In this document: positions 45,025-52,751 of the stretch, piece after piece
Numbering within the stretch: the first letter of the stretch is position 1
Layout: every line of letters begins with the position of its first letter
NCBI GenBank assembly: GCA_016710885.1
Contig: JADJUC010000010.1
Span: 1 to 64,000, forward strand
From: Candidatus Proximibacter danicus
GTDB lineage: Bacteria > Pseudomonadota > Gammaproteobacteria > Burkholderiales > Rhodocyclaceae
Reading direction: 5' to 3'
DNA: 64,000 nt
Program-made: the position numbers and the translations under genes
Notes under the pieces: model-generated
Told to the model about the DNA's origin: nothing
Databases searched by the model: none
The model's input: only the letters and a program-made list of their open reading frames with translations

Positions 45025-45996
45025 ATGACAGACAGGCTGGTAAGCAAGGTGCTGGTGCTCGACAACCATCCGGAACATCAGGATGCGATCAAGCGGTTCT
45101 GCGATGAGCACGGCTTGGTGCCGCTCAAGGTCCGCAAGAACCGCTTGATGTCAGTGCTGCGCTCGAACATCGACCTCGGCGCCATCATGTATGCGGACGA
45201 CTATGGTGCTTCGGCTGAAGAAAACGCTGAAATCGCCCTGCGTATCCATACCGTTCGCCCGGAACTGCCGATCATCCTCCGTCGTGAAACTGTCGCAACG
45301 CTCGATGACGTCAACGAATCGCTGCGTCGCGTTTTTTGTGCGGCGTATACGGCAAGCGACATGTCGTCGCTGAGCAAGGTGATCGACGAGTACATCTTCA
45401 GCCTGGTCTATCCGAATGCGCTGGTGCGCGGCATTTCCGAGATCACGGAAAGTGTGCTCGCCAGCCAGTTCAAGAATCTGACGACGCGCTGGGATACGCC
45501 CTACATCGTTCGCGACCGGGTGATCTTCGGCGAAGTGTTCAGCCTGATCCCGCTGGAAAGCGCCTGGTGTCGTGGCTACATGATGCTGCAGACGGAAGAG
45601 CAGCCAATTCTCGAGTCCCTCGATGCCTATTCGCCAAGAGAGGGAGGCGCCAGTTTTCGTGCGGTCAACAACCTGCTGGGTGAGGTCACCAACCTCATCT
45701 GGGGGGCGTTCAAGAACCGTTATGTCGGGGATGCGGCAAATGCGTCGAGCAGCCAGATCCAGGTGCCCCTGATCATCAATCACAAGCACCGATATATCTC
45801 CTTCGGTACCGAGAACCCGCAACTATGTTTTCTCTACACGCTCACCGACGAAAACACCGGCAACACCATCAGGCTCTACCAGCGTTTCATTTTCAACCTG
45901 AGCTGGTCGCCGGAAGACTTCAAGGAAATTGTTAACCTGAGCTGGTCGAGTCGGGCGAGCTCGAACTGTTCTAACCCACTTTTAAAGGACGATTGA
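45025..45996 (+). CDS. Receiver-like plus CheX-like two-domain protein
   Basis: A 323-residue protein. Residues 1-120 have the layout of a response-regulator receiver (VLVLDNHPEHQDAIKRFCDE; AIMYADDYG; LPIILRRET), but the phosphoacceptor pocket is degenerate. Residues 140-310 contain a CheX-like core with AVNNLLGEVTNLIWGAFKNR, the E-x2-N-x3-G motif. ATG 45025 has AGAGG 5 nt upstream; ATG 44992 also follows the previous stop directly but has no site. It precedes the CheY gene by one base. Confidence 0.65.
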   Translation: MTDRLVSKVLVLDNHPEHQDAIKRFCDEHGLVPLKVRKNRLMSVLRSNIDLGAIMYADDYGASAEENAEIALRIHTVRPELPIILRRETVATLDDVNESLRRVFCAAYTASDMSSLSKVIDEYIFSLVYPNALVRGISEITESVLASQFKNLTTRWDTPYIVRDRVIFGEVFSLIPLESAWCRGYMMLQTEEQPILESLDAYSPREGGASFRAVNNLLGEVTNLIWGAFKNRYVGDAANASSSQIQVPLIINHKHRYISFGTENPQLCFLYTLTDENTGNTIRLYQRFIFNLSWSPEDFKEIVNLSWSSRASSNCSNPLLKDD

Positions 45997-45997
45997 A

Positions 45998-46363
45998 ATG
46001 GCAAAAATTCTGGTTGTAGATGATTCCAGCACCGTACGTGACGAAGTGGCCAACTTCCTCAAAACCAATGGCCTCGACGTGGCAACGGCGGTTGATGGCA
46101 AGGACGGCTTGTCGAAGGTAAAAGCCGATCCCGGCATCAAGCTGGTGATCAGCGACGTGAACATGCCGAACATGGATGGCCTGACCATGGTCGAGAAAAT
46201 CCGCGGCGAACTGGGCAACGCCAGCGTCCATGTCATCATGCTGACCACCGAGAGCAGCCCGAGCATGAAGGAGCGTGGCAAGGCCGCCGGCATCAAGGGC
46301 TGGATCGTCAAGCCCTTCAAGGGCGATGCGGTGCTTGAGTCGTTCAGGAAACTGGCTGCTTGA
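45998..46363 (+). CDS. cheY: CheY-like single-domain response regulator
   Basis: 121 residues, a bare receiver. Acidic pair VVDDSS (D8, D9), phosphoacceptor D53 in VISDVNMPNMD, Thr/Ser in VIMLTTES and Lys in IVKPFKG. It is the likely phosphate acceptor for H591 of the CheA-like kinase and a target for the CheX-like phosphatases. The ATG follows the preceding TGA after one A. Confidence 0.92.
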   Translation: MAKILVVDDSSTVRDEVANFLKTNGLDVATAVDGKDGLSKVKADPGIKLVISDVNMPNMDGLTMVEKIRGELGNASVHVIMLTTESSPSMKERGKAAGIKGWIVKPFKGDAVLESFRKLAA

Positions 46364-46706
46364 TTCCCTTGTCAGGCTTCTGCGTGCCGACCTCGTTCTG
46401 CCAGCGCTGCTGCGCGCATTGCCACTGCGACATCGTGGCATCGCGCAGAGGGCCAGGCACAATCCTTTGCGAAGCTTGTGAGCGTGCCTGGGAGATCAGG
46501 TTTGCCGAGAGGTTGCCAAGACAGGGTTTGCCAACGAGACGTTCTGGAAGCGACGTCGTCGCCGACAAGCCGGGGGCGCTGACATAGCGCCGAGTAGTGC
46601 GTTAAGTGATCGAAGACCGGGCATGTTCAACATCAGCCACGCGAGGGGGCTGGCGTGCGACAACCCGCGGGCGAGGCCCGCAGATCGGTCTGGTCTGAAG
46701 GCTTGC
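46364..46706. other. Non-coding stretch, 343 nt
   Basis: No gene is supported. A 74-codon minus-strand ORF (46344-46568) and a plus-strand ORF with several Cys residues cover it, but they overlap each other and lack ribosome sites. Confidence 0.5.
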
Positions 46707-46949
46707 TTACTTGTGTTTTGCGCCCATCCACTGGCCTGACTTGCCGTCGGAAGTGACGGTGCAGTTAACCTCGACGCCTGAAACGACGGCCTTCTGGCCG
46801 ACCGGATAGAATTTTCCATCGTCGCCGTTATAGCAGCGGGGGGCAGGTTTCTCTGCTGTGGCCGGCTTGCTTTGGGCCGGCGCCGAGCCTTCGCTGGCAC
46901 AGGCGACAAGGAAAACGGCAGAAGCTACGGAAATCAGGGCAGTGCGCAT
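46707..46949 (-). CDS. Small lipoprotein
   Basis: 80 residues. Lipobox FLVAC (Cys at about 17), then an Ala/Pro/Lys linker (APAQSKPATAEKPAP) and a small domain with two Cys (RCYNGDDGKFYPVGQ ... VNCTVTSDGKSGQWM) that may form a disulfide. Start ATG 46949; upstream in-frame starts add a Cys-rich segment without a signal sequence. Function unknown. Confidence 0.65.
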   Translation of the reverse strand: MRTALISVASAVFLVACASEGSAPAQSKPATAEKPAPRCYNGDDGKFYPVGQKAVVSGVEVNCTVTSDGKSGQWMGAKHK

Positions 46950-47115
46950 GATGGACTCCAGTGAGTGAGTGGATAGGCTGCAGATGCAGGAGCTTACGCA
47001 GCATTTGTTGCAATGATGTTTCCTGGCTGTTTGTCGATGGCGGATCGGCCTGCCTGTAACGAAACTGTCATACGCGGGCAATACAGTGGCGACTCTGATG
47101 AATGGAGACGGGCCG

Positions 47116-48045
47116 ATGAGTGACAGAACGCTGGACGATCACGCTGAATTCCAGCGGCGGGTTCACGCCGAAATGCTGGACAGCTTTGACGAAGAGCTGG
47201 AGATGGAGATCGACGACGACCGGATGAATCATCTGATCGCCGAGTCGAGCGCGCCCGCCGGTGAAGAAGCAAACGAATCTCGGCAGTTCTACTTCAAGGA
47301 GCTCTTCCGCCTGCAAGGCGAGCTGGTGAAGCTCCAGGACTGGGTGGTGCACAAGAAACTGAAGGTTGTCGTGCTTTTCGAAGGGCGCGATGCCGCCGGC
47401 AAGGGTGGCGTCATCAAGCGCATCACGCAGCGGCTCAATCCGCGCGTCTGCCGCGTGGCGGCGTTGCCGGCGCCGAACGAGCGCGAGCGGACGCAGTGGT
47501 ACTTCCAGCGCTATGTCACGCACTTGCCCGCCGGCGGCGAAATGGTCCTCTTCGACCGCAGCTGGTACAACCGCGCCGGTGTCGAGCGGGTCATGGGCTT
47601 CTGCAGCGACGATGAGTACGAGGAGTTCTTCCGTACCGTCCCCGAGTTCGAAAAGATGCTGATCCGTTCCGGCATCATCCTCATCAAGTACTGGTTCTCG
47701 ATTTCAGACGACGAGCAGCACATGCGCTTCCTGATGCGCATCCACGATCCGCTCAAGCAGTGGAAGCTGAGCCCGATGGACATGGAGTCGCGTCGGCGCT
47801 GGGAAGACTACACGCGCGCCAAGGAAACGATGATGGAGCGCACGCACATTCCCGAGGCGCCGTGGTGGATCGTCGAGGCCGACGACAAGAAGAAGGCCCG
47901 CCTGAACTGTATCCACCACCTGCTCAGCCAGGTGCCGAACGGCGAAATCGAGCGCGAATCGGTGGTGCTGCCGGAGCGCGTCCATAACCCCGATTACATC
48001 CGGCAGCCCTTGCCGGGAGAGATGTTTATCCCCTCGGTTTACTGA
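47116..48045 (+). CDS. ppk2: Polyphosphate kinase 2 family protein, second paralogue
   Basis: 309 residues, without the basic tail seen at 31578. Walker A is LFEGRDAAGKGGVIKRIT, Walker B/lid is LFDRSWYNRAGVERVMGF, and DPLKQWKLSPMD and WEDYTRAKETM are conserved between the two. The N-terminal 60 residues are acidic (FDEELEMEIDDDRMNH). ATG 47116 has GGAG 8 nt upstream. Two PPK2 genes in one region suggest separate uses of polyphosphate, for example one for ADP and one for AMP or GDP; specificity cannot be read here. Confidence 0.92.
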   Translation: MSDRTLDDHAEFQRRVHAEMLDSFDEELEMEIDDDRMNHLIAESSAPAGEEANESRQFYFKELFRLQGELVKLQDWVVHKKLKVVVLFEGRDAAGKGGVIKRITQRLNPRVCRVAALPAPNERERTQWYFQRYVTHLPAGGEMVLFDRSWYNRAGVERVMGFCSDDEYEEFFRTVPEFEKMLIRSGIILIKYWFSISDDEQHMRFLMRIHDPLKQWKLSPMDMESRRRWEDYTRAKETMMERTHIPEAPWWIVEADDKKKARLNCIHHLLSQVPNGEIERESVVLPERVHNPDYIRQPLPGEMFIPSVY

Positions 48046-48116
48046 AGCGGGCCTCAACGCAGCTGTTGTGCGTGCAACGAGGTTTTGATGTGGCGACATG
48101 CATGTGTCGCGATTCT

Positions 48117-48156
48117 CCAAAAAGTGAGGGCAAGGGCCTTTCCCCGGCCCTCACTT
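48117..48156 (-). terminator. Intrinsic terminator for the minus-strand small gene
   Basis: On the minus strand AAGTGAGGGC pairs with GCCCTCACTT, which is followed by TTTT. It sits 60 nt past the stop of the 48211 gene. On the plus strand no T run follows. Confidence 0.75.
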
Positions 48157-48210
48157 GAGCGCAGTTCAACCGACCTCATCCGTGCCCTGGACCCAGGAGC
48201 ATCAGCCCTG

Positions 48211-48414
48211 TCAGGCCGCAATGCTGCTGTATGCAGCGATACCTGTCTTGGCGAAGCCGGTCGGGCCGGATGGTGCACTGCCGATCGGGCTCAGTTCGAC
48301 AGGCGCCGATTCCTGAATGGCCGGTGCGGCAACGGGCTCGGCACCCGTTCGCTGAACTGTCGGATTGGACAGGATTGTCTGCGGAGGACCGTACGCGATT
48401 CCGTTGATGTTCAT
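48211..48414 (-). CDS. Small Pro/Ala-rich peptide of unknown function
   Basis: A 67-residue ORF (MNINGIAYGPPQTILSNPTV..., ending AKTGIAAYSSIAA). AAGGAG stands 6 nt before ATG 48414, and a terminator follows, so it looks like a real unit. No Cys and no membrane helix. It resembles small unstructured proteins of unknown role. Confidence 0.5.
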   Translation of the reverse strand: MNINGIAYGPPQTILSNPTVQRTGAEPVAAPAIQESAPVELSPIGSAPSGPTGFAKTGIAAYSSIAA

Positions 48415-48558
48415 TTTCATCTCCTTCACCGAAATGCAGACGCCGGAAATCGGCGGCCGAGAGCCAGCCGCCAGGCGGTGGCTCTATGGCTTAGTCGGGG
48501 TAAGGGCGCGCAACTTACAGCAACGAGAAAAAAGCGGTGGTTCGTCCCGGCTTGCCGA

Positions 48559-49275
48559 TCAGTTGCCGGCAGGCTTCTGCAGCAGATCAACCCGCTGCGG
48601 GTTAAGGAAGGTAGCACCTGCCGGCGCCAGGTGGGCGGCGAACTTTTCCTGCACCGCGCGGTACAGATCGGGCGAAAGTGAGTGATTGCTGTGGGTGACG
48701 CGGATCATGCGTGCGTCGAACTGGTCGAAACTGTCGAACTGGCTGCGCGTGTTGAAGAAGCGCTCCTCCTTGAGCGACAGGCAACCATCCTCGACCGCGC
48801 GGCACACGGCAGCGAACGCCGCTTCCCGAACGATCTTTTCGTCGTGGAACAGGCGCATGATCTCGTTCAGTTCTCCGGCGAAAACCGGTTCCGAAATCCA
48901 GGCCAGGCCGCCCGGCTTGAGCACGCGCGCGATTTCGCTGAGTGCGGTGTCCATGTGCTCGACCGGCACATGATGCAGCGACTTGAACATGATCACGATG
49001 TCGAAGGAATTGTCTTCCGCCGGAATCGCCTCTGCGCCGCCATGGGCAAAGCGGACGTTCGGCAGATCGGTGATCTGCAGGTTCTTCGCGTGCTGTATCT
49101 GGTCGACTTCCAGCGCCAGAATCTCCGCGACACGCCCGGTCTCCGCCAGCGTGCGCGTTTTCTCCGCCTTGCCGCAGCCGAGCTCAAGTACGCGGGCGCC
49201 GTCGAAGGGCAGCGCCTCGAGCATCAGCTTCACTTCGTTGACCAGCGTGGTCTGGGTGGGGTCGGCGATTTTCAT
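48559..49275 (-). CDS. Class I SAM-dependent methyltransferase
   Basis: 238 residues with motif I VLELGCGKAEKT, the acidic ribose-binding residue in LALEVD, and the SFDIVIMFKSLHHVP post-motif that marks the UbiE/UbiG-like class. The C-terminal 100 residues form the substrate cap. Substrate unknown. It ends 9 nt before the FKBP gene start region on the same strand. Confidence 0.8.
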   Translation of the reverse strand: MKIADPTQTTLVNEVKLMLEALPFDGARVLELGCGKAEKTRTLAETGRVAEILALEVDQIQHAKNLQITDLPNVRFAHGGAEAIPAEDNSFDIVIMFKSLHHVPVEHMDTALSEIARVLKPGGLAWISEPVFAGELNEIMRLFHDEKIVREAAFAAVCRAVEDGCLSLKEERFFNTRSQFDSFDQFDARMIRVTHSNHSLSPDLYRAVQEKFAAHLAPAGATFLNPQRVDLLQKPAGN

Positions 49276-49284
49276 GAGGGTTCG

Positions 49285-49692
49285 CTAGCGGATAACCTGG
49301 ACCAACTCGACTTCGAAATGCAGCGTCGCATTCGGCGGCACGGACGAACCTGCGCCGCGTGAACCGTAGGCGATCTCCGGCGGGCAGGTGAGTTTCGCCT
49401 TGCCGCCTTCCTTCATCTTGGCGACACCTTCGGTCCAGCAGGGAATCACGCGGTTGAGCGGAAAGGTGGCGGGCTGGCCGCGCTTGTAGGAACTGTCGAA
49501 CTCCTTGCCGTCAACCAGCGTTCCCCGATAGTGGACCTGTACCGTGGCCGCTGGCGTCGCCTGCGGACCGGTGCCCTCCTTCAGTGATTCGTAGATCAGG
49601 CCGGACGGGGTTTTTTCCGGGGTACCGGCGTGGGCGGTCAAGCTGGCCAGTGCAAGCAGCCCGGCCAGGGCGATTTTCTTCGATTGCAGCAT
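49285..49692 (-). CDS. FKBP-type peptidyl-prolyl isomerase, exported
   Basis: 135 residues: a signal peptide (LALAGLLALASLTAHA) and one FKBP domain (VQVHYRGTLVDGKEFDSSY; GWTEGVAKMKEGGKAKLTCP with Cys for Trp context WTEGV; AYGSRGAGSSVPPNATLHFE). It catalyses cis-trans isomerisation of prolyl bonds in the periplasm. The long upstream ORF is a frame extension only. ATG 49692 gives the normal length. Confidence 0.93.
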   Translation of the reverse strand: MLQSKKIALAGLLALASLTAHAGTPEKTPSGLIYESLKEGTGPQATPAATVQVHYRGTLVDGKEFDSSYKRGQPATFPLNRVIPCWTEGVAKMKEGGKAKLTCPPEIAYGSRGAGSSVPPNATLHFEVELVQVIR

Positions 49693-49831
49693 CGATGGCT
49701 CCGTTGTGTTTGAAGCGTTGATTGAGTTCCGGACGCTACCGGGAAGTTTGGGCCGAGGCAAGTTTCGGGGTCGGGGCGTGAAAGGATATTGAAGCTGCCC
49801 CCATGGCACCTGTCTCGACGATAATGGAGCG

Positions 49832-50065
49832 ATGACCGATACGCAGAAAAACAATCCCTTGCATGGGGTGACGCTGGAAAAGCTGTTGAACGAGCTGGTC
49901 GATTTCCATGGCTGGCAGGGCTTGGGCGACCGGATCGATATCCGCTGCTTCAACCACGACCCGAGCATCGCGTCGAGCCTGAAATTTCTCCGCCGGACGC
50001 CGTGGGCAAGAGAGCGCGTGGAGATGCTCTATCTCGATATGCTACGGGTGGCAGGGCGTATCTAA
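49832..50065 (+). CDS. VF530 family DNA-binding protein
   Basis: A 77-residue protein with the family core NPLHGVTLEKLLNELVDFHG, DRIDIRCF, and PSIASSLKFLRRTPWARERV. VF530 from Vibrio fischeri is a small double-stranded-DNA-binding protein. The whole family is short and conserved in gammaproteobacteria and betaproteobacteria. No operon partner. Confidence 0.9.
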   Translation: MTDTQKNNPLHGVTLEKLLNELVDFHGWQGLGDRIDIRCFNHDPSIASSLKFLRRTPWARERVEMLYLDMLRVAGRI

Positions 50066-50157
50066 TGATCGGGAACCATCAAACGGGTCAGCTTCATTTG
50101 AATTTCCCGCAATCAAAATCAAAGATTCTGGACTCGAACAAGCAGCTCTGAATCCGC

Positions 50158-50568
50158 TCAAGTGGCAATGCTTGGCGTTATCAGCTTCACCTCGGAAAAG
50201 TAGGAACTGTAGCGACGAGTGTCACGGGTCAGCAGTGGGTAACGCGACACGGCGGCATGTGCACCGATAAAGAAATCGGCAAGCACGTTGCTTTTGCTGC
50301 CGCCTTGTCGGCGGTAGCGCACGAATGCCTTGCCAGCCAGGAACAGCGCCGGGCGTGGCAACTCGATCATGGACAGCCCAAGATCCTTGATGGTTTCGTC
50401 CAGGGCCTCGACGGTCGAGAAGGTCAGCGATAATTCGGCGTAGATGACCGGGTTGATTGCCAGCCGGTGAACTTTCGATTGCGCGCGCAGTTGGGCAATT
50501 GACCAGTCAGCCCATTCCGGATCGTTCTCCAGAATATCGACCAGCACGTTGGTATCGACCAGCAGCAT
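50158..50568 (-). CDS. vapC: PIN-domain toxin (VapC-like)
   Basis: 136 residues. The PIN active-site acids are LLVDTNVLVD (D5), the Glu in VIYAELSLTF, and the C-terminal LADFFIGAHA and LLTRDTRRYSS. The overlap with the antitoxin is one base at 50568. As in VapC toxins it should cleave RNA when released from its partner. Confidence 0.88.
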   Translation of the reverse strand: MLLVDTNVLVDILENDPEWADWSIAQLRAQSKVHRLAINPVIYAELSLTFSTVEALDETIKDLGLSMIELPRPALFLAGKAFVRYRRQGGSKSNVLADFFIGAHAAVSRYPLLTRDTRRYSSYFSEVKLITPSIAT

Positions 50569-50807
50569 CAGTCTTCGCTACGCAGCAGCGCCATGAGGTC
50601 GTCAGTACGCCATTTGACGTCGGCCTTGCCCCGGGCAGCCTCGAAACGGTCCGGCTTGCGGCTGGGGCGTGCGCCCACTTTATGAATTACGACATCGCCC
50701 TCCTGATTGACTGCAAAATCCACGGAGCAGCCGGGGGCCAGATTCAATGCGTCTCGAATCTGCTTGGGGATGGTGACTTGTCCCTTGCTGGTGAGGGTTG
50801 TCGACAT
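50568..50807 (-). CDS. vapB: AbrB/SpoVT-type antitoxin (VapB/MazE-like)
   Basis: 79 residues. The N-terminal swapped-hairpin DNA-binding fold is seen in STTLTSKGQVTIPKQIRDAL and CSVDFAVNQEGDVVIHKVG. The C-terminal 30 residues (ARGKADVKWRTDDLMALL) would plug the toxin. It is first in the operon and should autoregulate it. Confidence 0.88.
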   Translation of the reverse strand: MSTTLTSKGQVTIPKQIRDALNLAPGCSVDFAVNQEGDVVIHKVGARPSRKPDRFEAARGKADVKWRTDDLMALLRSED

Positions 50808-50822
50808 ATTGCAGCCTCTTTT

Positions 50823-50849
50823 GTATTACCTATAAGGTGAGTGTAATAC
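50823..50849. promoter_or_regulatory. Palindromic operator upstream of the TA operon
   Basis: GTATTAC (50823-50829) and GTAATAC (50843-50849) are an inverted repeat with a 13-nt spacer, 16 nt upstream of the antitoxin start. This fits an antitoxin-bound autoregulatory site. Confidence 0.6.
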
Positions 50850-50883
50850 CACGAGAGGCGGTATGCAATTCGTCGGACGTAAA

Positions 50884-50910
50884 AAAGGCGACGGGGTCTC
50901 CGTCGCCTTT
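50884..50910. terminator. Terminator between lpdA and the TA operon
   Basis: AAAGGCGACGG pairs with CCGTCGCCTTT around a 5-nt loop, with an A run on one side and a T run on the other. It ends the minus-strand pdh operon. Confidence 0.85.
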
Positions 50911-50932
50911 GGTCGTGCTGGCAGCTTACCGC

Positions 50933-52741
50933 TTACTTCTTCCGCGCCGCCGGCACATCCGTACAGCTACCATGCGCCACTTCCGCCGCCATGCCCACCG
51001 TTTCACCCAGCGTCGGGTGCGGGTGGATGGTCTTGCCGATATCGACGGCGTCGGCGCCCATCTCGATGGCCAGGCAGACTTCGCCGATCATGTCGCCGGC
51101 CGACGGGCCGACGATGGCGCCGCCGATGACGCGGTGCGTTTCGGCGTCGAAGATCAGCTTGGTGAAGCCGTAGTCGCAACCGTTGGCGATGGCGCGGCCG
51201 GAGGCGGCCCACGGGAACTTGGCGGTCTCGACCTTGCGGCCTTCCTTCTTCGCCTGGTCCTCGGTGTAGCCGACCCACGCCACTTCCGGGTGGGTGTAGG
51301 CAACGCCGGGGATCACGGTGGCGTCGAAGGCGGCCTTGTGGCCGGCGGCGACTTCCGCTGCCACGTGCGCTTCATGCACCGCCTTGTGCGCCAGCATCGG
51401 CTGGCCGACGAGGTCGCCGATGGCGAAGATGTGCGGCACGTTGGTGCGCATCTGCGCATCGACGTTGATGAAGCCGCGGTCGGTAACGATGACGCCGGCT
51501 TTCTCGGCGCCGATCTTCTTGCCGTTCGGCGAGCGGCCGGCGGCCTGCAGGATCATGTCGTACTTGACCGGCTCGGGCGAAATACCTTCACCTTCGAACT
51601 TGACGTAGAGGCCGTCATCCTTGGCTTCCACGGCCACGGTCTTGGTCTTCAGCATGACCTTGTCGAAGCGGTGCAGGTTCTGCTTTTCCCAGACCTTGAC
51701 GGTGTCGCGATCCGGGCCGGCCATCAGCACGTCCATCATCTCGACGACGTCGATGCGGGTGCCCAGCGTCGAATAGACAGTAGCCATTTCGAGGCCGATG
51801 ATGCCGCCGCCGATGACCAGCATCTTCTTCGGCACGGCACCGTTCACCGTGCGCAGTTCCAGCGCACCGGTCGAATCGACGATGCGTGGGTCGCGCGGAA
51901 TGAAGGGCAGATGCACGGCCGCGGAACCGGCGGCGATGATGCACTGCTTGAACTTGATGACCTTCTTGGCGCCGGTCTTGTCCTGCGCGGCACCTTCGGT
52001 GACTTCGACTTCGATGTGGTGCGGGTCGAGGAAGCTGCCGTAGCCGCGCACGATGTCGACTTTACGCCCCTTGGCCATGCCGGCGAGACCGCCGGTCAGC
52101 TTGCCGACGACCTTCTCCTTATGCGCGCGCAGCTTGTCGATGTCGACCGTCGGTGCGGCAAAGGTGACGCCGAGGTCGGCCGCGTGTTGCGCTTCTTCCA
52201 TCACCGCGGCGACGTGCAGCAGCGCCTTGGAAGGAATGCAGCCGACGTTCAGGCAGACGCCGCCGAGCGTTGCGTAACGCTCGACGATGACCGTCTTCAG
52301 GCCGAGGTCGGCCGAGCGGAAGGCGGCCGAGTAACCGCCGGGGCCGGCGCCGAGCACGAGCATGTCGCACTCGATGTCGGCCGTGCCGCCATGGCTGGCG
52401 GCGGCCGGGGCAGCGACAGTAGCAGCCGGTGCAGCAGCAGGGGTGGCCGAAGCAGCCGCCGGAGCGGCTGCCGCAGCAGGTGCGGACGCAGCGGCACCTG
52501 CCGAAGCTTCCACCTTGATCAGCAGCGAACCTTCCTTGACCCGGTCGCCGAGCTTGACCAGCACTTCCTTGACGACGCCCGCCGTCGAGGAGGGCACGTC
52601 CATGGTCGCCTTGTCCGATTCGAGCGTGACGATCGCGTCGTCCACCTTGATCGTGTCGCCGACCTTCACGAACAGATCGATGACCGGCACGTCGTCGAAA
52701 TCGCCGATGTCCGGAACCTTTACTTCAATGAGTTGGCTCAT
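50933..52741 (-). CDS. lpdA: Dihydrolipoyl dehydrogenase (E3) with an N-terminal lipoyl domain
   Basis: 602 residues. An N-terminal lipoyl domain has the lipoylated Lys in LESDKATMDV (about K44), followed by an Ala-rich linker. The flavoprotein has the FAD site LGAGPGGYSAAFRSAD, the redox disulfide GGVCLNVGCIPSK, NAD site VIGGGIIGLEMATV and the His-Glu dyad near HPHPTLGETV. It reoxidises the E2 dihydrolipoamide and passes electrons to NAD. A lipoyl domain fused to E3 is found in several betaproteobacteria. Confidence 0.95.
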   Translation of the reverse strand: MSQLIEVKVPDIGDFDDVPVIDLFVKVGDTIKVDDAIVTLESDKATMDVPSSTAGVVKEVLVKLGDRVKEGSLLIKVEASAGAAASAPAAAAAPAAASATPAAAPAATVAAPAAASHGGTADIECDMLVLGAGPGGYSAAFRSADLGLKTVIVERYATLGGVCLNVGCIPSKALLHVAAVMEEAQHAADLGVTFAAPTVDIDKLRAHKEKVVGKLTGGLAGMAKGRKVDIVRGYGSFLDPHHIEVEVTEGAAQDKTGAKKVIKFKQCIIAAGSAAVHLPFIPRDPRIVDSTGALELRTVNGAVPKKMLVIGGGIIGLEMATVYSTLGTRIDVVEMMDVLMAGPDRDTVKVWEKQNLHRFDKVMLKTKTVAVEAKDDGLYVKFEGEGISPEPVKYDMILQAAGRSPNGKKIGAEKAGVIVTDRGFINVDAQMRTNVPHIFAIGDLVGQPMLAHKAVHEAHVAAEVAAGHKAAFDATVIPGVAYTHPEVAWVGYTEDQAKKEGRKVETAKFPWAASGRAIANGCDYGFTKLIFDAETHRVIGGAIVGPSAGDMIGEVCLAIEMGADAVDIGKTIHPHPTLGETVGMAAEVAHGSCTDVPAARKK

Positions 52742-52751
52742 GGTCAGTTCC

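Noticed and set aside
46344..46568. Minus-strand 74-codon ORF after cheY
   Set aside because: It overlaps the cheY end, has no ribosome site and the opposite frame is equally open.
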